Shown here: piece after piece, positions 16,891-25,549 of the stretch | Layout of the letters: every line of letters starts with the position of its first letter | Numbering within the stretch: position 1 is the stretch's first letter | Notes under the pieces: generated by a model | Seen by the model: only the letters and a program-made list of their open reading frames with translations | Database searches by the model: none | Told to the model about the DNA's origin: nothing | Translations under genes and position numbers: made by a program | DNA from: Oscillospiraceae bacterium | GTDB taxonomy: Bacteria > Bacillota_A > Clostridia > Oscillospirales > Ruminococcaceae | NCBI GenBank assembly: GCA_017523995.1 | Contig: JAFWUX010000108.1 | Span: 49,322-113,321, forward strand | Direction of reading: 5' to 3' | Length of the DNA: 64,000 nt

Positions 16891-17622
16891 ATGGAACTGA
16901 AATACAAGCGTGTCCTTTTGAAGGTCAGCGGTGAAGCACTCGCCGGTGACAAGAAAACCGGATTTGATTTCGATGTCATCAACCCGATCTGCAAAGCCGT
17001 CAAGCGCTGCACCGATGCAGGCATCGAAGTCGGCATCGTGGTCGGCGGCGGCAATCTCTGGCGCGGACGCTCGTCCGGCGCAATGGACCGCACCAGAGCT
17101 GACCACATCGGCATGCTCGCTACCGCTATGAACGCACTCGCCCTCGCAGATGCACTCGAGAGCCTCGGCGTGGAAACCCGCGTTCAGACCGCGCTCCATA
17201 TGACGAGCGTCGCAGAGCCGTATATCCGCGGCAGAGCCGTCCGGCATCTGGAAAAAGGCAGAGTCGTGATCTTCGGCTGCGGCACCGGCAACCCGTTCTT
17301 CTCAACCGATACGGCGGCTGCACTCCGTGCGGCGGAAATCGAAGCCGATGTCCTGATGAAGGCGACTATGGTTGACGGCGTCTACGATAAGGACCCGCAC
17401 AAGTTTGCCGATGCAAAGAAGTACGAAACCCTCACCTTCACCGATGTTGTCACAAAGCAGCTCGGCGTCATGGACGCAACTGCTGCAGCGCTCTGCCGCG
17501 ACAACAAGACGACCATGCTCGTCTTCGATCTCAGCAGACCGGATAACATCTTTGACGCCTGCATGGGCGAAAACATCGGCACACTGTTGTTCCGGAATAA
17601 TCCCAGCTATACTATTATATAG
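16891..17622 (+). CDS. pyrH: UMP kinase
   Basis: Phosphorylates UMP to UDP with ATP; hexameric cytoplasmic enzyme of the amino-acid kinase fold. The 243-residue product opens [15 protein letters not shown], has [10 protein letters not shown] for phosphate binding, the [23 protein letters not shown] region, and [20 protein letters not shown], all typical of bacterial PyrH. GGAGG stands nine bases before the ATG. In most Firmicutes tsf precedes pyrH; here the upstream side is repeat DNA instead. Confidence 0.98.
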   Translation: MELKYKRVLLKVSGEALAGDKKTGFDFDVINPICKAVKRCTDAGIEVGIVVGGGNLWRGRSSGAMDRTRADHIGMLATAMNALALADALESLGVETRVQTALHMTSVAEPYIRGRAVRHLEKGRVVIFGCGTGNPFFSTDTAAALRAAEIEADVLMKATMVDGVYDKDPHKFADAKKYETLTFTDVVTKQLGVMDATAAALCRDNKTTMLVFDLSRPDNIFDACMGENIGTLLFRNNPSYTII

Positions 17623-17703
17623 ATAGTATATATACCGGCAGTACATTCACGAGTCGTACTGAATACGAATCGTACATATCAATACTTTAAGGAGATGAAA
17701 TCA

Positions 17704-18270
17704 ATGCTTGATATTCTGAAGGAAAAACTCGACGCATCCGAAAAGAACATGAAAAAGGTCATCGACCGCCTCCTGAAGGAATACGGCTCAATCCGCGCCG
17801 GCAGAGCAAACCCTGCCGTGCTCGATAAGATTCCGGTCGATTACTTCGGCACCCCGACCCCGATCAATCAGGTTGCAGCCGTCTCTGTCTCTGAGGGCAG
17901 AATGCTGCTGATCAGCCCGTGGGATCCGCAGATGATCAGGCCGATCACCAAGGCAATCCTTGCTTCCGAGCTCGGCATCACCCCGACCGATGACGGCAAG
18001 ACAATCCGCCTTGTGTTCCCGCAGCCGACGGAAGACCGCCGTAAGGAGCTTGCAAAGACTGCGAAGAAGTACGGCGATGAGGCAAAGGTTGCAGTCCGCA
18101 ACGAGCGCCGCGATCTGATGGACAAGTTCAAGAAGCTGAAGAAGGATTCCGAGATCACAGAGGACGATCAGAAGGCAGCCGAGAAGAAGGCGCAGACCCT
18201 GACCGACCGCTACACCGAGGAAATTGATAAGATCGTCTCCGACAAGGAGAAGGAGATCATGAGCCTGTAA
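17704..18270 (+). CDS. frr: Ribosome recycling factor
   Basis: Splits the post-termination ribosome together with EF-G. The 188-residue product begins MLDILKEKLDASEKNMKKVI and contains EYGSIRAGRANPAVLDKI (the conserved RAGRANP motif), YGTPTPINQVA-like YFGTPTPINQVAAV, and VRNERRDLMDKFKKLKKD near the C-terminal three-helix bundle. I start at 17704 since AAGGAG is nine bases upstream; an in-frame ATG at 17695 overlaps that site. It follows pyrH as usual. Confidence 0.97.
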   Translation: MLDILKEKLDASEKNMKKVIDRLLKEYGSIRAGRANPAVLDKIPVDYFGTPTPINQVAAVSVSEGRMLLISPWDPQMIRPITKAILASELGITPTDDGKTIRLVFPQPTEDRRKELAKTAKKYGDEAKVAVRNERRDLMDKFKKLKKDSEITEDDQKAAEKKAQTLTDRYTEEIDKIVSDKEKEIMSL

Positions 18271-18312
18271 TCTTCGCTCTGAACCGATCAAATACTATCT
18301 GAGGAGTTATTC

Positions 18313-19041
18313 ATGGCAAAGAAAAACGAACCGCCGGTACCGGCGGATATGATGCCGCAGCATATCGCCATTATCATGGACGGCAACGGCAGATGGGCGA
18401 AAAAGCGCGGTATGCCGCGTACCTACGGTCATGTGCAGGGCGCACTCGCCTTCCGCAAGCTCCTGCGCTACGCAAATGACATCGGTGTGAAGTACATGTC
18501 CTTCTACGCCTTTTCAACCGAAAACTGGAAGCGTCCGGATGACGAGGTTCACGCGCTGATGGATCTGATGCGCAAGTACCTCAAGGAGGCATATGAGCAT
18601 TTCGATCTCCGCACGCGCTTTGTCCTGCTCGGCGATGAGGACGGCTTTGAGCCCGATCTCCGTCAGCAGTATATCGACATCCAGAAGGACACCGTGGATT
18701 TCGAGCGCATGACAGCCGGCATTGCAGCGAACTACGGCTCGCGCAATGAGATCACCCACGCCTGCAAGGAGCTCGCGCAGCTCGTCAAAGAGGGCAAGCT
18801 TGAGCCGGAGGACATCACCGAGGACATGATCTCGCAGCACCTTTACACAAAGGATATGCCGGATGTCGATCTGATGATCCGTCCGGGCGGCGAACAGCGC
18901 CTCTCGAACTTCCTGCTCTGGCAGAACGCCTATGCGGAATTCTACTTCTGCGACACGCTCTTTCCGGATTTCGATTCCAAGGAGCTCGACAAGGCAATCG
19001 TGGAATTCGCACGCCGGACAAGACGGTTCGGCGGACTCTGA
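18313..19041 (+). CDS. uppS: Undecaprenyl diphosphate synthase
   Basis: Cis-prenyltransferase that builds the C55 lipid carrier for wall synthesis. The 242-residue product has HIAIIMDGNGRWAKKRG near residue 16 (catalytic Asp in MDGNGRWA), FYAFSTENWKRP and DLMIRPGGEQRLSNFLLWQ, the full cis-prenyltransferase signature. The usual motif reads RTSGExRxSNF; here it is RPGGEQRLSNF, so a Thr-Ser pair is replaced by Pro-Gly, an odd change beside the substrate site. TGAGGAG precedes the start. Confidence 0.96.
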   Translation: MAKKNEPPVPADMMPQHIAIIMDGNGRWAKKRGMPRTYGHVQGALAFRKLLRYANDIGVKYMSFYAFSTENWKRPDDEVHALMDLMRKYLKEAYEHFDLRTRFVLLGDEDGFEPDLRQQYIDIQKDTVDFERMTAGIAANYGSRNEITHACKELAQLVKEGKLEPEDITEDMISQHLYTKDMPDVDLMIRPGGEQRLSNFLLWQNAYAEFYFCDTLFPDFDSKELDKAIVEFARRTRRFGGL

Positions 19042-19242
19042 CGGTATGAACCCCGGATCTGCAGCATAGGATAGCAACAGATCCCGCTGCTCATCCGGAT
19101 CTGCTTGATCTGTTTTGATTTGATTTTGCAGCACCCTGCCGCGAACGGTCTGTATTGGCGTACAGATTTGAGCCGTCCGGCGGTGGTTCCGCTGCGTATT
19201 TGAATTGGATTGGAGGCGCGGCATTTTCCGCCGCAGACACAT

Positions 19243-20079
19243 ATGGTTACACGTTTGATAACCGCAGCGATCGGAGTCGCGATCGCACTGATCGTACTGT
19301 TTTTTCACAGCACCCCTGTTCTGCCGATCGCGGCAGGCCTCATTTCGGTACTGGCACTTTATGAACTCCTGCGCGCAAACAATCTGCTGCGCTATCATCT
19401 CTCCTCGACCGCATCGCTTGCCTATGCATTCCTGCTGCCCTGTGTACAGGTCGGCCTTCTGGCAAGATACCGCGCTATGATGATCATTGCCGCAATCTGC
19501 TTTGTACTGTTCGATTATGTCCGGCATCAGAAGAAAATGGCGGATAAATCGTTCTATACGTTCCTCGCAGGCATGTTCCTGATCCCGCCGGCAATGGCGG
19601 CAGCCGTCACGCTGAACGAAGCGCATGAAAATCACGGCGTTGCGTATCTGGTGCTCGCACTCGGCGGCGCATGGATCGCGGATACCGGTGCATATTTCAT
19701 CGGTTCGGCATTCGGCAAGGCAAAGCTCTGCCCGGTCATCAGCCCGAAAAAGACCATCGTCGGATTTATCGGCGGCATTATCGCAAATGTGATCTTCTTC
19801 ATCGTGTTCAGCGCGATCTACAGCTCTGTCATGACGAAGAAGGGCATCCCGATGGGCGTCAACTGGTTCGCGACGGTTCTTGTCTCGATGGTCTGCGCAA
19901 TCCTCGGTACACTCGGCGACCTTGCTGCATCGACTGTCAAGCGTCAGCTCGGCATCAAGGATTACGGTGATATCATGCCCGGTCACGGCGGCATTCTCGA
20001 CCGCTTTGACAGTGTCCTGCTCGTTCTGCCGTTCTTTGCGGCATTCGTTCAGGCAACGAATTTCTTTGAATTAGCTTAA
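19243..20079 (+). CDS. cdsA: Phosphatidate cytidylyltransferase
   Basis: Membrane enzyme that makes CDP-diacylglycerol from phosphatidate and CTP. The 278-residue product has about seven to eight membrane segments and the CdsA signature near its C-terminus: STVKRQLGIKDYGDIMPGHG followed by GILDRFDS. I take ATG 19243; GGAGG lies rather far upstream (19212-19216), so a TTG start at 19210 is possible but less likely. It follows uppS after a 200-base gap that shows no clear promoter or terminator. Confidence 0.95.
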   Translation: MVTRLITAAIGVAIALIVLFFHSTPVLPIAAGLISVLALYELLRANNLLRYHLSSTASLAYAFLLPCVQVGLLARYRAMMIIAAICFVLFDYVRHQKKMADKSFYTFLAGMFLIPPAMAAAVTLNEAHENHGVAYLVLALGGAWIADTGAYFIGSAFGKAKLCPVISPKKTIVGFIGGIIANVIFFIVFSAIYSSVMTKKGIPMGVNWFATVLVSMVCAILGTLGDLAASTVKRQLGIKDYGDIMPGHGGILDRFDSVLLVLPFFAAFVQATNFFELA

Positions 20080-20097
20080 AAAAGGAGCTTCATCAAC

Positions 20098-21249
20098 ATG
20101 ACTGACAGTATCGCAATCCTCGGCTCAACGGGCAGTATCGGTACGCAGGCAATCGAAGTCGCACAGATGCACAATATCCGTGTGACTGCCCTTGCCGCGA
20201 ACACCCGTGTCGAGGAGCTGGTACAGCAGGCAAGACTGCTGCACCCCGAACTGCTGTGCATCGCAGATGAATCCCGTTATTCTGCTCTCAAGGAAGCGGC
20301 AGCCGGTCTAGGCTGCCGCCTTTTGGCAGGAATGGAGGGTTTATGCGAAATCGCGCAGCACCAGAGCACCGGAACCCTGCTCAATTCCGTGGTCGGCATG
20401 GTCGGTCTGCTGCCGACACTGACCGCAATCGAAGCAAACAAACCGATCGCACTTGCAAATAAAGAAACGCTCGTCGCAGGCGGCGCGCTTGTCATGAAGG
20501 CTGCCGCTGACCGCGGTCTGCCGATCTACCCGATTGACAGCGAGCATTCTGCGATTTTTCAGTGTTTACAGGGAAACAAGCGCGGTCAGCTCAAGAAGAT
20601 CATCCTGACGGCATCCGGCGGACCGTTCTTCGGCAAGACGAAAGCCGATCTTGCAGAGACCACCGTCGAGCAGGCGCTCAAGCATCCGAACTGGAGCATG
20701 GGCAATAAGATCACAATCGACTCCGCAACGCTGATGAACAAGGGACTCGAATTCATCGAGGCGCGGTGGCTCTTTGACCTCGCCCCCGATCAGATCGAGA
20801 TTGTTGTCCACCGGCAGAGCGTTCTGCACTCCGCAGTTGTCTACGCGGATGATTCGATGATCGGTCAGATGGGCGTGCCGGATATGAAAATCCCGATCCA
20901 GTATGCGCTGACCTATCCGGACAGGCTCCCCTGCCCGACAAAGCCGCTCTCCCTGACCGACTACGGCACACTGACCTTTGCAAAGCCCGATTACGATACC
21001 TTCGACTGCCTGACCGCATGCATCCGTGCAAGCAAGATGGGCGGCAGCGCGCCGGCAATCGCAAACGGCGCAAATGAAGCAACCGTCGCAGCGTTCCTCA
21101 AGCGGAAGATTCCGTTCCTGCGCATCGGTGAGCTTGTCACGGAGTCCATTGAGAAGATTCCGTCCGCGCCGCTCACCTGCTATGAGGATGTTGTCGCGGC
21201 GGACCGCAAGGCGCGCGAATTTGTCGCGGAGGCAATCGCGGCATGCTGA
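20098..21249 (+). CDS. dxr: 1-deoxy-D-xylulose 5-phosphate reductoisomerase
   Basis: Second enzyme of the methylerythritol phosphate route to isoprenoids, using NADPH and a divalent metal. The 383-residue product opens with the NADPH loop ILGSTGSIGTQAIEV, and has ALANKETLVAGG, PIDSEHSAIFQCL (metal-binding Asp and Glu), TASGGPF and MGNKITIDSATLMNKGLE, all diagnostic. AAAGGAG lies before the ATG. With ispG downstream the operon carries two steps of this pathway, feeding UppS. Confidence 0.98.
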   Translation: MTDSIAILGSTGSIGTQAIEVAQMHNIRVTALAANTRVEELVQQARLLHPELLCIADESRYSALKEAAAGLGCRLLAGMEGLCEIAQHQSTGTLLNSVVGMVGLLPTLTAIEANKPIALANKETLVAGGALVMKAAADRGLPIYPIDSEHSAIFQCLQGNKRGQLKKIILTASGGPFFGKTKADLAETTVEQALKHPNWSMGNKITIDSATLMNKGLEFIEARWLFDLAPDQIEIVVHRQSVLHSAVVYADDSMIGQMGVPDMKIPIQYALTYPDRLPCPTKPLSLTDYGTLTFAKPDYDTFDCLTACIRASKMGGSAPAIANGANEATVAAFLKRKIPFLRIGELVTESIEKIPSAPLTCYEDVVAADRKAREFVAEAIAAC

Positions 21250-21279
21250 GCACCCGCGCAGATTTTACCGAAATTTTCA

Positions 21280-21293
21280 CCTGATGCATCAGG
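21280..21293. promoter_or_regulatory. Palindrome between dxr and rseP
   Basis: CCTGATGCATCAGG is a perfect 14-base palindrome in the 114-base gap. A TATACT box lies about 40 bases downstream, but no good -35 is present. It may be an operator; no regulator can be named. Confidence 0.3.
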
Positions 21294-21363
21294 AAATACC
21301 ATGTTTTTCGGGTAATCTATCTTTGTATACTATATGCATCTTGATGCGAAAGGAACCTGATCT

Positions 21364-22413
21364 ATGACCATTCTGACTGTTCTGGCGGCAATTCTCGGCT
21401 TCGGCATCATCATCATGATTCACGAGGCGGGGCATTTCTTCGTCGCAAAAAAATGCGGCATCCGTGTGCTGGAGTTCTCCATCGGCATGGGACCGGCGAT
21501 CATCTCGAAGCAGAAGGGCGAGACGAAATATTCGTGGCGCCTGTTCCCGATCGGCGGCTACTGCGCCATGGAGGGCGAGGACGAAAACAGCGATGATCCG
21601 CGCGCATTCCGCAAGCAGGCGGTCTGGAAGCGGATGCTCGTCACGGTTGCAGGCGCAACGATGAACCTGATCCTCGGCTTCTTCCTGATTCTTGCGGTGG
21701 TCTGCCTCGATTCGCCGCTGACCTCGACAACGATCGCGCAGTTCCGCGAAAACGAGGCGGGCGAAAGCATCTCGACCTCGTCGCAGTGGCTGCAGCCCAA
21801 TGACCGCTTTGTCTCGATCAACGGGCTGAAGATTTTTTCGTGGCAGGATATCTCATACGCGCTGCAGAATGATACCTGCGATACGTTTCAGGTCACGGTG
21901 GAGCGCGAGGGCGAGCTGATCACCTATGACGAGGTGACGTTCCTCAATACGGAAACGCAGGGTCTGCTTGATTTCTACCTTTCCCGCGATGAGAAAACCA
22001 TCGGCAATATCATGGGGCACACCTTCAAATATTACGCGACAACCGCGCGCCTGATCTGGATTTCGCTGGTCGATCTGATCCGCGGCAAATACGGTTTCCA
22101 CGATCTTTCCGGCGTGGTCGGCATCATCGACGCGACCACAACGGTTGTCAACATGAGCGAGACCTTCCGCGAAAAGCTCGTCACGATGCTGGATATTCTC
22201 TCGTTCATCACGATCAATGTCGGCATCTTCAACCTGATTCCGTTTCCGGCGCTCGACGGCGGCAGATTGGTCTTCCTCGTTGTCGAAGCGATCCGCCGCA
22301 AGCCCTGCCCTGCCAAGGTTGAGGGCATGATCCACTTCATCGGGCTTGCAGCGCTCATGCTGCTGATGATTGCCATCACCTTCCAGGATATCTCAAAGAT
22401 TTTCACAAGGTAA
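21364..22413 (+). CDS. rseP: Site-2 intramembrane metalloprotease RseP
   Basis: Zinc protease cleaving inside the membrane, typically releasing anti-sigma factors or clearing signal peptides. The 349-residue product has HEAGH at residues 20-24 in the first membrane segment, the FSIGMGPAI and FPIGGYCAMEGED motifs, one PDZ-like region (about 120-200), and PFPALDGGRLVF near 290, whose Asp is the third zinc ligand. Position after dxr is the standard one in Firmicutes. Confidence 0.95.
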   Translation: MTILTVLAAILGFGIIIMIHEAGHFFVAKKCGIRVLEFSIGMGPAIISKQKGETKYSWRLFPIGGYCAMEGEDENSDDPRAFRKQAVWKRMLVTVAGATMNLILGFFLILAVVCLDSPLTSTTIAQFRENEAGESISTSSQWLQPNDRFVSINGLKIFSWQDISYALQNDTCDTFQVTVEREGELITYDEVTFLNTETQGLLDFYLSRDEKTIGNIMGHTFKYYATTARLIWISLVDLIRGKYGFHDLSGVVGIIDATTTVVNMSETFREKLVTMLDILSFITINVGIFNLIPFPALDGGRLVFLVVEAIRRKPCPAKVEGMIHFIGLAALMLLMIAITFQDISKIFTR

Positions 22414-22419
22414 CCGCAG

Positions 22420-23160
22420 ATGAAAAGACTGAAATACCGGCACCTGTTCAACGGCAGACAGTATCCGCTGTATCTCGGATGCATCGCCGCATGTGTCGCG
22501 CCGCTGATCACACTGGCAGCGCGGATTGAACTGAATCCGGTGCTCGTGATGCCGTGCGCGTTTCTTCTGGTGCTCGTGATCTGCTTTCTGATCGAGCACC
22601 GCCTTTCGCGTGAGGAGCGGCAGCTCATTGCCGACGCCCCGATGCCGCTCTGGAAACCGGTCAACGCGCCTGTCCGGTCAAAGATTCGCGAAAAATATGA
22701 GAGCTCACAGTTCAGGCTGCCCGGCATGATCATCGGCAGTCTCGTGATCGGGATTGCGGTCTTTGTGATCGGCATTCTTCCGACGCGGCACAGCACAGAG
22801 TTCAATGATCCCTCTGTTGTGCTGCCGATTGCTGCCGCCGCGGCGATCATCGGTTTTATCGTGATGCTCCTTTACAGGGGCAGAGGCGCAAACTGGCTTG
22901 AAATCGACGAATCTGCGATGTATACGGTGATACCGGTTCACCACTGCTTTGAAATCAAGCAGCATCACCGTTCCCCTTACCGTCTCACAGGCGGTGAAAC
23001 ATGGTATGAAAACTATCTGGTATTCTATCAGCCCGACGGCAGATATGTTCTGAAAATCCCGAAAGGCGGACATTTCTGCTCGGCGGTTATTATCGTGCTG
23101 TATCACGGTGCAGTCACATGGCTGCCGGTCGATGCATACACGCCGGAGGATACGCTATGA
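22420..23160 (+). CDS. Unknown membrane protein, paralogue A
   Basis: Function unknown. The 246-residue product has four hydrophobic segments (about 16-35, 39-60, 100-121 and 132-152) and a soluble C-terminal domain of about 90 residues containing YQPDGRYVLKIPKGGH. It shares two motifs with the next gene product: EExxLIxxAxxPLWxPV before a membrane pair, and YxPDGRYxL in the soluble domain. It starts six bases after rseP and overlaps the next gene by four, so it is in the operon. I do not recognise a described family. Confidence 0.8.
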   Translation: MKRLKYRHLFNGRQYPLYLGCIAACVAPLITLAARIELNPVLVMPCAFLLVLVICFLIEHRLSREERQLIADAPMPLWKPVNAPVRSKIREKYESSQFRLPGMIIGSLVIGIAVFVIGILPTRHSTEFNDPSVVLPIAAAAAIIGFIVMLLYRGRGANWLEIDESAMYTVIPVHHCFEIKQHHRSPYRLTGGETWYENYLVFYQPDGRYVLKIPKGGHFCSAVIIVLYHGAVTWLPVDAYTPEDTL

Positions 23161-23816
23161 AAGATGAAGCGTTCATCAAAGCGCCGTTTGTGCGCAGAGC
23201 CGTAAACAACTTCACATTACATGAAGAAAAGCTGATCGAAGCCGCAGAGCAGCCGCTTTGGCTGCCGGTCTCCGATGAAATACTCTGGGAAACGCGCGCA
23301 AAACTGCAGCAGAACCGCAAGGTGCTGATACAGGGCGTCGGGATCGCGCTTGCTGTCATGGTCGCAGGATTTCTGCTCGGCGCGAAGAAATACGCAATTG
23401 CGGTCGGCATCACGGCGATTGTCTTTGCAGTCGCGGCGATCATTTTTCATCTGCGCTCGAAAATTGACGAGACCGCGGTCATGGCAGAGCTGCCGATCGA
23501 CCGGATCGAGAGCGGTACAGGCGGAAACTATGCCGTCTGCTATCTGCCGGACGGCCGCTATGAGCTGCGTGTCACCGGCGACACCTCCTACGCAAATACG
23601 CTGGTGATCGTCAAATACAAGAAAATGACCACATGGCAGGCAATGTTCATCCGGCATGCGGATGACAAGCCCCTGCCGAGCACGCTCGGTATCGAGGACG
23701 AGGAAACACCGGCGGACGAACCGCTGCCGGATGAAGCAGATACCGCCGCAGAAGAATCCGATGAAGAATTCGAGGATGCCGAATCCGAGAATGATGACGA
23801 AACGGAATCCGACTGA
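23157..23816 (+). CDS. Unknown membrane protein, paralogue B
   Basis: Function unknown. The 219-residue product has a cytosolic start (MKDEAFIKAPFVRR), the motif EEKLIEAAEQPLWLPV, two membrane segments (about 58-78 and 83-103), a domain with YLPDGRYELRVTGD, and a very acidic tail (EDEETPADEPLPDEAD and onward, about 40 residues). It matches the preceding protein in layout, lacking its first two membrane segments. ATG overlaps the stop of the preceding gene (ATGA), implying coupled translation. Confidence 0.8.
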   Translation: MKDEAFIKAPFVRRAVNNFTLHEEKLIEAAEQPLWLPVSDEILWETRAKLQQNRKVLIQGVGIALAVMVAGFLLGAKKYAIAVGITAIVFAVAAIIFHLRSKIDETAVMAELPIDRIESGTGGNYAVCYLPDGRYELRVTGDTSYANTLVIVKYKKMTTWQAMFIRHADDKPLPSTLGIEDEETPADEPLPDEADTAAEESDEEFEDAESENDDETESD

Positions 23817-23844
23817 TTCAATCGAACAGAAAGGACGTAAAATC

Positions 23845-24882
23845 ATGAGAAATCTGCATCCTGTCAAGGTCGGGCAATGTCTGCTCGACGGCAAGCATAT
23901 CTATATTCAGTCCATGCTCAACACACGCTCCGATGATATCGCGGGCTCGGTCGCGCAGGCAAAGGCGCTCGAGGCGGCAGGCTGCGAGATCGTCCGCGCC
24001 GCAATCCCGAACAAGGACGCTGTCACGCTGATTCCGGCGATCAAAGAGGCTATTTCGATTCCGCTCGTCGCGGACATTCACTTTGACTATAAGCTCGCGC
24101 TCGCTGCGGCGGACGCAGGCATTGATAAAATCCGCATCAACCCCGGCAACATCGGCGCGATGGACCGCGTCAAGGCAGTCGCGGACAAATGCCGCGAGAA
24201 GAACATCCCGATCCGCATCGGCGTGAACTCCGGTTCGCTCGAAAAGGATCTGCTCGCAAAATACGGCGGCCCGACACCGCAGGCAATGGTCGAGAGCGCG
24301 CTGAATCACGCGAAGCTCCTCGAAAAATTCGATTTCAATGATATTGTTATTTCGATCAAATCCTCGGATGTACAGAACATGATCGCCTGCTACCGGCTCG
24401 CGGCGGAATCCTGTGACTATCCGCTGCACCTCGGCGTCACCGAGGCGGGCACGGCGCGCATGGGACTGATCAAGTCCGCGGCGGGCATCGGCTCGCTGCT
24501 CTGCGACGGCATCGGTGAGACGATCCGCGTCTCCCTGACGGCGGATCCGGTCGAGGAGATCGCTGCGGCGCAGGATATCCTCAAGGCGATCGGCAAGCGC
24601 GGCGGCGTGCAGCTCGTCTCATGTCCGACCTGCGGCAGAACGCGCATCGACCTGATCGGCACGGCAAAGGCGGTCGAGGAGGCACTGCGCGGCTGCGAGA
24701 AAAATATCAAGGTCGCCGTGATGGGCTGCGTTGTCAACGGCCCGGGTGAAGCAAGAGAAGCGGATATCGGCATCGCGGGCGGCGACGGCTGTGCGGTGCT
24801 GTTCAAGGGCGAGCAGATCCTCGGCAAGGTGCCGGAATCGGAGATCGTCCCTGCGCTGCTCGCGGAGATCGAAAAGCTGTGA
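23845..24882 (+). CDS. ispG: 4-hydroxy-3-methylbut-2-enyl diphosphate synthase
   Basis: Iron-sulfur enzyme of the methylerythritol phosphate pathway making HMBPP. The 345-residue product has the TIM-barrel part (HPVKVG at the start, ADIHFDYKLA, INPGNIG) and the cluster-binding cysteines Cys260, Cys263 and Cys295 with Glu302 (SCPTCGRTRID and GCVVNGPGEA). AAAGGACG precedes the ATG at 23845; longer in-frame starts lie inside the preceding gene. It is separated from dxr by rseP and the two membrane proteins. Confidence 0.97.
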   Translation: MRNLHPVKVGQCLLDGKHIYIQSMLNTRSDDIAGSVAQAKALEAAGCEIVRAAIPNKDAVTLIPAIKEAISIPLVADIHFDYKLALAAADAGIDKIRINPGNIGAMDRVKAVADKCREKNIPIRIGVNSGSLEKDLLAKYGGPTPQAMVESALNHAKLLEKFDFNDIVISIKSSDVQNMIACYRLAAESCDYPLHLGVTEAGTARMGLIKSAAGIGSLLCDGIGETIRVSLTADPVEEIAAAQDILKAIGKRGGVQLVSCPTCGRTRIDLIGTAKAVEEALRGCEKNIKVAVMGCVVNGPGEAREADIGIAGGDGCAVLFKGEQILGKVPESEIVPALLAEIEKL

Positions 24883-25460
24883 GCAAATTTGATCAGGTCA
24901 AGCGGCAGATCGACCGGCTCGATCCGCATGATCTGCTTGCATCACACGCGCCGCAGGATGAATATGACGCAGAATCGCAGAAAATCAGCGCGCGCATTTC
25001 GTTTGCAGATTCCGCGGAGCAGATTGCAGATGTGATCGCGGAGGTCATGCAGGCGGCATTCGGTGCGCCGGAGTCCCCTGCCCGTTATCAGGAGACCGCG
25101 CGGAACATCCGCAGAGCACTCGCCTATGAGCATTACGGACAGATTGCCGATCTGTTTGAATACGGCAGCGGATCCGACAGCGCATGCACCGAAAAAGCAA
25201 ATGCGCTCATCCTGCAAACACGCGCCGAGACCGATCCGGAGATCCTCGAAATGATGTTTCATGCGCTGTATCAGCTCGTCACGAACCGGCGCTGTGCCGC
25301 GCAGCTTGATCTGCTGACGCTCACGGAAGACTGGCAGCGATTTGATGCGATGTCGCTGGAATATCTGCCGGTAATCCTCGCGGCGAGCGGCGATCCGCAA
25401 TATAAACCGGTCATACGGCAGATCTGCGCACAGTATCCGCAGATTGACATGCCGGAATGA
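24879..25460 (+). CDS. Small cytoplasmic protein with DUF1871-like N-terminus
   Basis: The 193-residue product starts with GTG overlapping the ispG stop (GTGA). Residues 1-75 (DRLDPHDLLASHAPQDEYDA) resemble the DUF1871 family, small helical proteins with a DPxxLLxxxAPxDEYDxE motif; the remaining part is helical and acidic with no motif I recognise. No membrane segment or signal peptide. The family has no established function. It closes the operon ahead of a terminator. Confidence 0.65.
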   Translation: MSKFDQVKRQIDRLDPHDLLASHAPQDEYDAESQKISARISFADSAEQIADVIAEVMQAAFGAPESPARYQETARNIRRALAYEHYGQIADLFEYGSGSDSACTEKANALILQTRAETDPEILEMMFHALYQLVTNRRCAAQLDLLTLTEDWQRFDAMSLEYLPVILAASGDPQYKPVIRQICAQYPQIDMPE

Positions 25461-25480
25461 TCCCCCCTGACGAAGACTTC

Positions 25481-25512
25481 ACCCCGTATGCTGTCAAAAT
25501 ACGGGGTTTTCT
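25481..25512 (+). terminator. Terminator of the pyrH-ispG operon
   Basis: ACCCCGTAT and ATACGGGGT form a perfect nine-pair stem followed by TTTTC. It ends the operon before polC, so polC may need its own promoter, none of which is obvious in the remaining 40 bases. Confidence 0.8.
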
Positions 25513-25549
25513 TCCGAATACCGAATACACGCGAAAGGAATGAACACGC

